Shown here: one piece after another, positions 50,867-58,667 of the stretch
Numbering within the stretch: the first letter of the stretch is position 1
Layout of the letters: each line of letters starts with the position of its first letter
Assembly: GCA_963781105.1 (NCBI GenBank)
Contig: CAWAED010000001.1
Location: forward strand, 62,001 to 126,000
Source: Palsa-295 sp963781105
Lineage (GTDB): Bacteria; Acidobacteriota; Terriglobia; Acidiferrales; UBA7541
Direction of reading: 5' to 3'
Length of the DNA stretch: 64,000 bases
Position numbers and translations under genes: made by a program
The notes under the pieces: generated by a model
What the model saw: only the letters and a program-made list of their open reading frames with translations
Databases searched by the model: none
Told to the model about the DNA's origin: nothing

Positions 50867-50952
50867 GAGGAAAGGGTTCTGTGGCCTACCGCGCAGTGGC
50901 CTTGGAGCTTTCTCCCCTCGGAGGCCCGCCAAAAGCGGGCCTTCTGCTTTTT
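50867..50952 (+). ncRNA. Candidate small RNA with intrinsic terminator
   Basis: About 86 nt between the convergent DUF6599 and TonB-receptor genes. The 3' end has AGGCCCGC-CAAAA-GCGGGCCT (50922-50942) followed after 5 nt by T5. Upstream, CTGTG and CGCAG can pair around a CCTACC loop, and CGAGG/CTCG can close an outer stem. It may simply be the terminator of the amidase-DUF6599 operon. I could not assign it to a known RNA family. Confidence 0.35.
50922..50952 (+). terminator. Intrinsic terminator
   Basis: An 8-bp GC-rich stem (AGGCCCGC/GCGGGCCT) with a CAAAA loop and a TTTTT tract beginning 6 nt after the stem. Strong in the plus direction; it also lies downstream of the minus-strand TonB gene. 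Confidence 0.6.
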
Positions 50953-51041
50953 GGGGGCCATTCGCGCGAAAATTCCGCCTGCAATCGCCAACGACACCAC
51001 TCGTATATTTTTTTACTCCTGCATCAGTGAATTCGGTTGTA

Positions 51042-53351
51042 CTAGAAACTCGTCGAAAATCTGAAAAAAAAGCTTCGCGAAGGGGCAATCGCGTTTCCGG
51101 AGAATAGTCCGCCGAAGTCAATCACGTTGAGGCGGTTGTTGAGGTTCTGGCCGTCTGCTTGAAAACGCATCGTCATGCGTTCGCTCTTGTAGACGTCGGC
51201 GCCGATGGATGCATTGATGGCGAGCGAAGGTTTGACGCGGCCGCGATTGAAATTGATGCGGTCAACAACAGCCTGACCGTATTGCGCAAGAGCCTGAGCA
51301 TAGGCTCCGTCGAAATCAAAAGGCAAGCCGCTGCCGTATTCGGCACCTCCCGCGAGCCACAGGCGCGGCAATACCTGATAGCGAAAGCGAGTGCGCAATG
51401 TGTTGCGCTGGTCCTGCGAATCGGGGAAATGCCCGGTTAGTTGTGTGGCTGCGGTCGTCGCATCGACACCGAGAAATAATCCTCCTGTGACTGGGAACCA
51501 CGCATTGCCGACCATGTACGAGTAGCTGAGAAAGCCGGAGAGATTACCCCAGTGCGGAATTTCGAACTTGCCCTCGGCGCCGTAGATGATGGCTTTGTCG
51601 AAAGAGATCGGGAAGCTGACGCCGGTGTTCAACAGTTGGTCATCGTCGGCGTAATCGCGCGCAAATCGGCGATAAATATTAGCGTCCAAGCGTAGCTGTC
51701 CGAGGAATCCCTTGCTCATGCCCGCTTCGTAGAAATCGCCGCGCGACGGCTGGACGGGCAGCCGCAGAACATCCGGATTCAACACGACCACGGTCGGCGA
51801 ACTGGAGAGCAGGATATTTTCGAAGGACGGCGTCTGAAAGATCCGGTCATAGGAGGCGTGCAATACCAGGTCCGCCGATTGAAAATAGCGCGCGATGGAA
51901 AGGCGCGGGCTCACCGCATTTTGATTGGCGATCAGTTGGTAGTGATCCCAACGCAGGCCCGCGCTGATGGTCCATTTGCCGAGCCGGATCATATCCTGGA
52001 TGAAGGCGGATTGCTCGAGGTCCGGACGATTACCCGCGAATGAGAACGTGTCGGGCGTCCCGGGATCGAAGTAGATGGGATTCGTGATGACGTCGCTAAA
52101 ATTCTCATGCAGAAACATGGCATCCGACTCGACGCCCACTTTCCATTCCTGATTGCCGTGGTGAATGGAAATCGCGCCCTTGAAATACCCTTCGCGAAAC
52201 CAATTGTGCTGAAAGGCGATGATTGGCGTCGAGAACGGATTAGAATCGAGATTGCTGGAGCTATCGCGCACCATGCCGTGCAGCTCTCCCACAACATTCG
52301 AAGAAAAAATGTGCGAGTAGGAAATCGTGCCTATCGTCTCGAAATTGTCGGCGGTTTGCACCTGGCCGTTCGCTTGCTGGAGCTGCTCGTTGGGGATTTC
52401 ATAGCGAGCGAGGCTATGTCGGACGCTCATCGTGAGTTGGTCCTTGGGAGTGAAATCGCGTTCGTAGATCGCCGAAAAATCGCCGGTCGTGCCGGTATTC
52501 GTGAAGTTCTGCGGAACAACAGGATTTAGATAGTGGCTCGTCTCGTCGCCGCTGGCGCTCACGCCGATGTTGTTCTTTCCCCAGCTATATTCAATTTTCG
52601 TGAACGCGGCTGCAGTGTCAAAGCTGCCGCCCGACAGAACCAACTGGCCATGAAGACCGGGTTGGGCATCCTGAAGCGTGTTGATTTCGACGACTCCGCC
52701 CATCTTTCTGCCATACTCCGCGGGGAAGCCAGCGGTGTAGATGGTCATCGAGTCCACGTCATCGGCTTCAATCTCGGTACCAAATCCGGGCGAGCGGTTG
52801 TCGGTAAGCGGAATGCCGTCCAGGACAAACTGGGTTTGATATTCGGCGCCGCGAGGGTGCAGCACCGCGTTTCCTTCGTACAGCCAGCCGGGCTGCGAGT
52901 TCACCAGGTCCTGCAGCGAGCGCCCCGGGAGAGAACTGGGGCGATTCTCCAAAAAATCGGGACCCAGTTGGCTCACTGCTCCTGGACGATCGGGGTCAAC
53001 CAGCGTGTCTTGGCTCGTGACGTTCACGGTCGCGTCAACTGCCGCAACTTTTAGTTGAATCGTGCGCTCACCGGGGAGCGTGGACCGCACCTCGATCGTC
53101 TCCAAATAGGGTGCGAAGCCGGGAGCCTGAATGTGGACCTGATAAAGGCCGAAGGGTAGGCGCTTCGCGACGATGCGGCCTGATTCGTCCGTTTCAAACG
53201 ACTCGCGATACTGACTGGCTTCGCTGACAATCTCGACCGGGGTTTTTACGGCGGACCCGGACGGATCCGTCACTTTCAGGCGTAATTCACCGGTGTTGCT
53301 CTGTCCGTATAAAGAACCGGCAAACAACAGAATTGCGAGAAGCGTCTTCAT
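51042..53351 (-). CDS. TonB-dependent receptor with N-terminal carboxypeptidase-regulatory domain
   Basis: The 769-residue outer-membrane protein has a signal peptide (MKTLLAILLFAGSLYGQ), then a beta-sandwich CarboxypepD_reg-like domain (about 22-100; GELRLKVTDPSGSAVKTPVEI). A plug-like region (about 115-240) contains GRSLQDLVNSQPGWLYEGNAVLHPRG, QFVLDGIPLTDNRSPGFG and PAEYGRKMGGVVEINT. The beta barrel ends in FFFRFSTSF with a terminal Phe. No TonB box is evident at the N-terminus. It is an uptake receptor of the acidobacterial Oar-like type; substrate unknown. I start at 53351 because the signal peptide begins there; the frame continues to 53462. Confidence 0.9.
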   Translation of the reverse strand: MKTLLAILLFAGSLYGQSNTGELRLKVTDPSGSAVKTPVEIVSEASQYRESFETDESGRIVAKRLPFGLYQVHIQAPGFAPYLETIEVRSTLPGERTIQLKVAAVDATVNVTSQDTLVDPDRPGAVSQLGPDFLENRPSSLPGRSLQDLVNSQPGWLYEGNAVLHPRGAEYQTQFVLDGIPLTDNRSPGFGTEIEADDVDSMTIYTAGFPAEYGRKMGGVVEINTLQDAQPGLHGQLVLSGGSFDTAAAFTKIEYSWGKNNIGVSASGDETSHYLNPVVPQNFTNTGTTGDFSAIYERDFTPKDQLTMSVRHSLARYEIPNEQLQQANGQVQTADNFETIGTISYSHIFSSNVVGELHGMVRDSSSNLDSNPFSTPIIAFQHNWFREGYFKGAISIHHGNQEWKVGVESDAMFLHENFSDVITNPIYFDPGTPDTFSFAGNRPDLEQSAFIQDMIRLGKWTISAGLRWDHYQLIANQNAVSPRLSIARYFQSADLVLHASYDRIFQTPSFENILLSSSPTVVVLNPDVLRLPVQPSRGDFYEAGMSKGFLGQLRLDANIYRRFARDYADDDQLLNTGVSFPISFDKAIIYGAEGKFEIPHWGNLSGFLSYSYMVGNAWFPVTGGLFLGVDATTAATQLTGHFPDSQDQRNTLRTRFRYQVLPRLWLAGGAEYGSGLPFDFDGAYAQALAQYGQAVVDRINFNRGRVKPSLAINASIGADVYKSERMTMRFQADGQNLNNRLNVIDFGGLFSGNAIAPSRSFFFRFSTSF

Positions 53352-53654
53352 CGAACTGGCGATCTTGCGGCTCAAATTGCCACGACCCATGGTACAGGAA
53401 ACGTGTTTCGCTCCAAACGCCTTGCGGTCCTCAGGCGCGCCGGTAAGGCGCCGCGCTGGCATTGCAACCCCTGATTACATGATTAGCCGGGGCTTCTGAG
53501 CAACGCGCGGCGAGCGGAGCGAATCAAACAATGTATCCGCATTGCTGGAACCACGCACACGCCCCTGTTTGTGCATAGCGCCTTGTGTTGAGGAGACGAT
53601 ACACCTTTATGATGATCAGCCCTTGGCGAGCCTACTGGCTCGGGTTCCGAGTAG
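53352..53654. other. Divergent intergenic region
   Basis: This gap lies between the TonB receptor and the broken gene. It contains GCGCGCCGGTAAGGCGCCGCGC near 53436 but no recognisable promoter, RNA or repeat family copy. The 5' part of the broken gene may reach into 53585-53654 in another frame. Confidence 0.45.
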
Positions 53655-54101
53655 TTGCGTCATCTTTTAGTTTCCGCAACGGTACTCGCGCAGCAAGTCA
53701 CGCCGCCGCAATCAGCGCAACCGGCTCAACAAGCCCAGCAACCCGCGCTGCCGGCTACGGATGGAACGGCGGGTTCCGGTCAGGCGGCGAGCAGTCAAAA
53801 ACAGGGGCACGATCAAAACTCACCGAAGCCCGGCCAAGACAGCACCACGCAGTCAAAGGACCGCCTCTTCTACACCTTGCCGAATTTTCTGGCTCTTGAG
53901 AATGCCGACAAGGTGCCACCGCTGACCGCTGGCGACAAGTTCAAGCTGATCACGCGCTCCTCTTTTGATCCCGCGCAATTTGCTTGGTATGGCCTGATTT
54001 CAGCAATCGGCCAAGCTCAAAACAGCGAGCCCGCATACGGCCAAGGTTGGGGGGCGTACGGAAAGCGGTACGCACACAGGAATATGCCATTGATGGTGTG
54101 A
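53655..54101 (+). pseudogene. Truncated acidobacterial exported-protein gene, remnant
   Basis: The 148-codon frame has a cut-down signal-like start, a Gln/Ala/Pro-rich linker, then KDRLFYTLPNFLALENADKVPPLTAGDKFKLITRSSFDPAQFAWYGLISAIGQAQNSEPAYGQGWGAYGKRYAHRN. From memory this block is the N-terminal part of a longer acidobacterial family, normally about 200-250 residues with another 100 or more residues after GYGKRY. Here the frame ends 8 residues later. In-frame stops just upstream also suggest a damaged 5' end. I read it as a gene remnant joined to the unrelated frame that follows. Confidence 0.6.
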
Positions 54102-54805
54102 TTAACTGTCCCGGCCGACACGTGATCAAGGCCAGCGGGTCGGGGGCGATTGACGTGCACGAGGGCGCTGTTTTTGATCTCGCGTGGCAAGCAAAACCCG
54201 GGGGCGGCGCCAGCACGGTGGACATCATTCGTGTGACGGACAACAGCGGCGCCGGAGCGGCGGACAATGGATCGAACGCGGATAACCGGAACAGTGATTC
54301 GCAAGACTTGGGGCGAAGCAACAGCGTCCACGCTGCTAAGCCGGCGCCTGCGCCTGTGCCTGTTCCGACCCCTGCCCCGGCGGCGACGGGACCGGGGCAG
54401 CAAATGTATTTCAACGCGCAGAACGCCTTCAACCAGGGCCGTTATTTCGCGCCGTTCAACGATTCCGCGCTGCACTGGGCGATTCAATCGCGCAACGCGG
54501 GAAATCAAAATGGCAAGGCATTGGAAGCGCAAATCGTCGGTATCTACAAAACACAAGTAAAACAGCTTTTCTTGCAGCAAAATTATCCGGCTGCGCTGCA
54601 ATTGAACGCAGCGATGCAGAGTTATTATCCGGGTGATCAGGGATTGCTGCAGGACCAGCAGAAAATCCTGGCGGCAGCGAACGGCCGGCAAGGTGGGTAT
54701 CAAGCGCCGGTCAATGGACAAGTCCCCGGAGCTCCTTATCCGCCTGGATATGCACCGCAGTATCAGCCTCGACCTGGAACTCGCCCTCCGACTTCACATC
54801 CATAA
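53984..54805 (+). CDS. Hypothetical protein, probably a C-terminal gene fragment
   Basis: The 273-codon frame overlaps the remnant above by 118 bp in another frame. Only the part from about residue 30 looks like protein: EYAIDGVINCPGRHVIKASGSGAIDVHEGAVFDLAWQAK, then a Pro/Ala/Val linker, then a helical segment GQQMYFNAQNAFNQGRYFAPFNDSALHWAIQSRNAGNQNGKALEAQIVGIYKTQVKQLFLQQNYPAALQLNAAMQSYYPGDQGLLQ with a TPR-like look, and a Pro/Gly/Tyr-rich tail. The first 30 codons are the out-of-frame shadow of the remnant. I infer a deletion fusing the 5' part of one gene to the 3' part of another; function unknown. Confidence 0.45.
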   Translation: MVWPDFSNRPSSKQRARIRPRLGGVRKAVRTQEYAIDGVINCPGRHVIKASGSGAIDVHEGAVFDLAWQAKPGGGASTVDIIRVTDNSGAGAADNGSNADNRNSDSQDLGRSNSVHAAKPAPAPVPVPTPAPAATGPGQQMYFNAQNAFNQGRYFAPFNDSALHWAIQSRNAGNQNGKALEAQIVGIYKTQVKQLFLQQNYPAALQLNAAMQSYYPGDQGLLQDQQKILAAANGRQGGYQAPVNGQVPGAPYPPGYAPQYQPRPGTRPPTSHP

Positions 54806-54826
54806 GTGATTCGGAAACGTTCGCGC

Positions 54827-57800
54827 CTAGTTGGGTCGTCCGCGCGGCGAGGTGTCACGAGGCGCTTTCGCGCTGCCAGCGAGGCCACACGCCGGCGTGG
54901 GCGGATCGTCTGAGACCGTGTAGGGTTTGCCATCGTGCATGTACAGGCGCGAGGCTTCTTCGCGATTGAAAGGGCGAGCGCCGCGACGGCCGAAGACCGC
55001 GATCTGGTTGCCGCTTTCGTCCACGGCGCGATCGCGGTCAATTCCCTTCGAGATTGCCAGTGCGGGTCCGGCCGTGCGGTATGAAGCGATCAGCTTGGGA
55101 GTGGGACGCGGGCTGAAGCCGTAAGAATTGGGCGAATCCTCGGGCGAGAGGATTTGCAGTACGCGCAGACCATTTTTCCCGTCGGCTACGAATGCGAATG
55201 CGCTGGCATCGACCATTCCGATTTTGACGTCCTGGACGTCGGTGAGCTTTCCATCGGCGCTGAACATCTGATCGAGGCGCGGCTGCTCGGGCTTCTCGAC
55301 GTCAATGATGGCAATACCCTGTTTGCCGGCGGCAACGTAGGCATAAGTGCGCGCGACGTAGATGTTGCGAGCATCTTGGAGTGGAACGGCTGCGTTCGGT
55401 ACGACGCGGGGATGACCCAGGTCGGACACGTCGAGAACCTTGAGTCCCTCTCGATCCACCACAAATGCGTAGCGGAACTGGATGGCGATTGCGCGCGGAT
55501 CTTGTAAATCGGGAGCGCCGATCACCGCTGCGACGCTCGGTTTGAGCGGGTCATTTAGACCGACCACCACCAGCCCGCGGTCGCAAAGCATGTAAGCGTA
55601 CGTTCCTGCGATGACGATGCGCCGCGCGCCATTTAGGACGCCGCCGGGATTGAAAGCGAGCGAGCGCTTCAGGAAATTGTCGCGCGGATCGCCGTTGAGC
55701 AGCGTGCTGACGCCGGGAGTTTTGCTTTTTGGATTGGAATCGCCAATGACCACGAGGCCCTCATATTTGTCCGCGACGTATAAATAAGCGTACAGCGGAT
55801 GAATGCTTTGCTCTTCGTTAATCGGATTGTGCGTGCGCACGGGATCGAGAGCTTGCGTCGAAGGGCTGGCGACGGCAGTGGCATATTTCGTTTTTACGTA
55901 GAAGCGTTGACCCAGCGGCGATACGGGAGCCGTGATGGTGCGCTCCGAAAAGTTCTTGTTGTCTATGTTGGCGACGTCGTAGGCGCGGAAGCCGCCCTTA
56001 CCCGTCGCCGCATAGAGGTATTCGCCGCGCAGCTGCACATCGAGAACGCTTCCGATGTGATGATAAGCCTCCTGCAATTCGCGGCCGCGAGATACGTGCT
56101 TCTGAAAATCGCGAGGATATGCAAACCGCTGCAAATCGCTGCCGATGATCGCGGGCGGCTCGTCATGCTCAGCGACGGCGACGGCATCGAACCCCTTCGA
56201 ACCATCTGCGACGTAAATATAGCGGCCCATGAAATTCAGCAAGTCCGTGCCTTGCAGCAGCACTTGAGCCATCCAGGCGTTGTTGTCGTTGCGATTGGAA
56301 ATGTGGCAATCGTCGCAGGCTTTGGTTTCTTTGGCGCGTACAGTGTGCGGAGCGAAAGTGCTGAAAGCCGTCCCGCTGAAACCTTCCGCGGAGACGGTCT
56401 GCTGCATGTAATAAATCCAGTCGCGATTCTGATTCTGTGAACTGACCAGGACCGCGCAGGACGAACGGACTGGCGCTACGCGGTGGCCAGTCACCGTGCC
56501 ATCAATGCCGAGCATGAAGCCGTCGTCGCGGAGGACTTGAAAGTCGTAGGCAGTCCAATTGCGTGTGAGCAGGCCTTCGTTATGGAGCATCGGCTTACGC
56601 TGATTCGCCATCATGGCGAGGTGGCACCCAAAACAATTGGGCGCCCACGAGGTATGGCACGCGTAGCAAGTCATGCGGCTATTGGCGTGGGCAAGTTGCG
56701 AAGCGTCGGCGGGAACGTCTCCCCAGGATTTTCCGTCGGTGCGAATCGTTTTCGCCCAGTGCGATTTTTCGCTGTAATGCGCGTTGCCGGGAGTGATCGT
56801 ATCGAGAACCTGCACGACTTCCCATTCCTTGTCGGGTTCGACCATCGAACGTTGGAAAAGTTTGCCGTCGCGGAATTCGAAGCGGCGAGCGTTCCAGGGC
56901 GTGCGCAACATATCGAAATGAGTGCCGCCTGGAGGCGACGCGGGGCCGGAAGAAATCAGGGTGGCGCGTGCGTCGATCGTGCCGTGGCAATCCACGCAAT
57001 CGAGTTCGATCGCGGCTCGCGGCTCGGCGTAGAGCTTGCCATCTCCGTGGGAGTCCTGCTCGAAGTGGCAGTCCACGCAGTGCATGCCCTTTTCTTCATG
57101 AATATCCGCAAGATGTACTGCTTTCTTAAATTTATCCGGGGCGCCGGGTTGGACGATTTTGTTTTCGGAGTCGAGCAGATTTCCCTTGCGGTCTCTTTTG
57201 TAGACCGCTCGGAAGATCCAGCCATGGCTGTGAAAATCGGCGAATTGGGATTGTTTCAGTTGTGAGTTGAATTCCGGACTGCCCACTTTTTCGAGAAATT
57301 TGGGATCGGCCCAAAGGCCGCGCGCCGCGGCGCCTTCTGGATTGCGCAGCGCGACCTGGTAGCGTTCCTCCTCGCTCGGATTGTGCTGATCGGCCGGATA
57401 CATTTTCTGCCCGTCGGCTTCGTTGTCCCACCAGGTGTAGCCGAAATACGTGGTCTCCATATTCGTGCCGGGATGAACATGGCAGATCATGCATTGGCTG
57501 GAGGGAATGGAGCGCGTAAATGTGTGACGAATGGGATGGCCCGATTCGTTTTTCGGAATCGTGGGATCCGCTGAGAAGCTTTCGCCGAGATGGCCGTATT
57601 GTGCGTAAGGACCGGCGTGTTCCGGCGAGCGATCGTTGGCGTAGACCACGTGGCAACCGGTGCAGCCGCTGGCGCGATAGTCACCCGGTTCGTCATTCGT
57701 GCCGGGCAACGAAAGCAGCGGATCGAGCAGCCGCGTTTTCTGAAGACCGAGAAAGACGGGATCGGTGCGAAGCAGGGTGCCGAAGCCCCGTTCGCCGAGT

Positions 57801-58657
57801 TTGTCGTCGGGGCGCCCTGCTTCTTCTTCGCGGTCGGGATTGCCGATTTCACCTTTCTTTCCGGCGCCGCGTTCGAATACACGCAAAATATTTCCTGGCT
57901 GCGAAACTTCCCAGCGCTCGAGCGGAGCGATTTCGGGGATGACGCCTTTCAGGCGGGTTTCCTCGGGTGTCGGAGCCGGCACCGTGTGGACCTCTTGAGG
58001 CTGGCCCAGCGCCGAGTAGCTTTCGCCGAAATGCTCGTTTTTAAGCGGGTACGCGCCGTTGTTATAGAGCGCGGCTCCCCACAACAGGCCGCCGTAGGTC
58101 ATCATGCTCGTTTTCACACGCATGACTTCGGACGCATGGCATCCCGACGTGCCGCACGTGTCCGCAGCCACGCGCAAATCGCCGGGATTGACGAAGCGCA
58201 CGTACGCGTAATTCTCGTGTAGCCATTTTGCATATAGGTCTTTTGGATTCGCAGAGACGTCTCTCAACGCAGGATCGTCGGGCTGCGGGTGCGCACGATT
58301 TTTCAGTTGCTCGTATTCGGGCGTCGCGTTGCGCACGCCCGGCGGCAGACTCACCGTGGCGTCCCCGCCATGGCAATCCACGCATCCCAAGCGGACCGTG
58401 CGCGTGGGGTGCATCGAGGGCTCGTCGGTTTGAGTGTGGCAGGAAACACAACCAGCGCTCTTACGATCCACTTCGGATTGGCTTTGTCCAAGGAGACTCG
58501 GCTGTTGCGCGGCTGATTGAGCGCGAGAACGCGCCGCGAGCAAGGATGCCGCAGCGATGACGGTAGCGATCGCGAAGAAGGCAAGAAAGCGCCGGCGCAA
58601 TCCACGCCGCCGCGTGTGTTCGCCGTCAATCGAGCCGTCGATGAAGCCTCTCAGCAA
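54827..58657 (-). CDS. Decaheme cytochrome c with C-terminal LVIVD-like propeller domain
   Basis: The 1276-residue exported protein has an Arg-rich start and signal helix (about 22-47, RFLAFFAIATVIAAASLLAARSRAQS). It has nine CXXCH heme sites at about residues 70 (CVSCH), 92 (CVDCH), 332 (CTGCH), 389 (CMICH), 527 (CVDCH), 554 (CVDCH), 664 (CYACH), 675 (CFGCH) and 781 (CDDCH). A CX4CH (CGTSGCH) at about 168 makes ten. The C-terminal 480 residues repeat strands such as YLYVADKYEGLVVIGDSNP, AYMLCDRGLVVVGLNDP, AFVVDREGLKVLDVSDLGHPRVV and YAYVAAGKQGIAIIDVEKPEQPR, an LVIVD-type propeller. The TTG at 58657 has GAGGG 6 nt upstream. The outer-membrane barrel gene ends 10 bp before it, so both form an operon. 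Extracellular or periplasmic electron transfer is inferred. Confidence 0.88.
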   Translation of the reverse strand: MLRGFIDGSIDGEHTRRRGLRRRFLAFFAIATVIAAASLLAARSRAQSAAQQPSLLGQSQSEVDRKSAGCVSCHTQTDEPSMHPTRTVRLGCVDCHGGDATVSLPPGVRNATPEYEQLKNRAHPQPDDPALRDVSANPKDLYAKWLHENYAYVRFVNPGDLRVAADTCGTSGCHASEVMRVKTSMMTYGGLLWGAALYNNGAYPLKNEHFGESYSALGQPQEVHTVPAPTPEETRLKGVIPEIAPLERWEVSQPGNILRVFERGAGKKGEIGNPDREEEAGRPDDKLGERGFGTLLRTDPVFLGLQKTRLLDPLLSLPGTNDEPGDYRASGCTGCHVVYANDRSPEHAGPYAQYGHLGESFSADPTIPKNESGHPIRHTFTRSIPSSQCMICHVHPGTNMETTYFGYTWWDNEADGQKMYPADQHNPSEEERYQVALRNPEGAAARGLWADPKFLEKVGSPEFNSQLKQSQFADFHSHGWIFRAVYKRDRKGNLLDSENKIVQPGAPDKFKKAVHLADIHEEKGMHCVDCHFEQDSHGDGKLYAEPRAAIELDCVDCHGTIDARATLISSGPASPPGGTHFDMLRTPWNARRFEFRDGKLFQRSMVEPDKEWEVVQVLDTITPGNAHYSEKSHWAKTIRTDGKSWGDVPADASQLAHANSRMTCYACHTSWAPNCFGCHLAMMANQRKPMLHNEGLLTRNWTAYDFQVLRDDGFMLGIDGTVTGHRVAPVRSSCAVLVSSQNQNRDWIYYMQQTVSAEGFSGTAFSTFAPHTVRAKETKACDDCHISNRNDNNAWMAQVLLQGTDLLNFMGRYIYVADGSKGFDAVAVAEHDEPPAIIGSDLQRFAYPRDFQKHVSRGRELQEAYHHIGSVLDVQLRGEYLYAATGKGGFRAYDVANIDNKNFSERTITAPVSPLGQRFYVKTKYATAVASPSTQALDPVRTHNPINEEQSIHPLYAYLYVADKYEGLVVIGDSNPKSKTPGVSTLLNGDPRDNFLKRSLAFNPGGVLNGARRIVIAGTYAYMLCDRGLVVVGLNDPLKPSVAAVIGAPDLQDPRAIAIQFRYAFVVDREGLKVLDVSDLGHPRVVPNAAVPLQDARNIYVARTYAYVAAGKQGIAIIDVEKPEQPRLDQMFSADGKLTDVQDVKIGMVDASAFAFVADGKNGLRVLQILSPEDSPNSYGFSPRPTPKLIASYRTAGPALAISKGIDRDRAVDESGNQIAVFGRRGARPFNREEASRLYMHDGKPYTVSDDPPTPACGLAGSAKAPRDTSPRGRPN

Positions 58658-58667
58658 TTTTGTCCCT

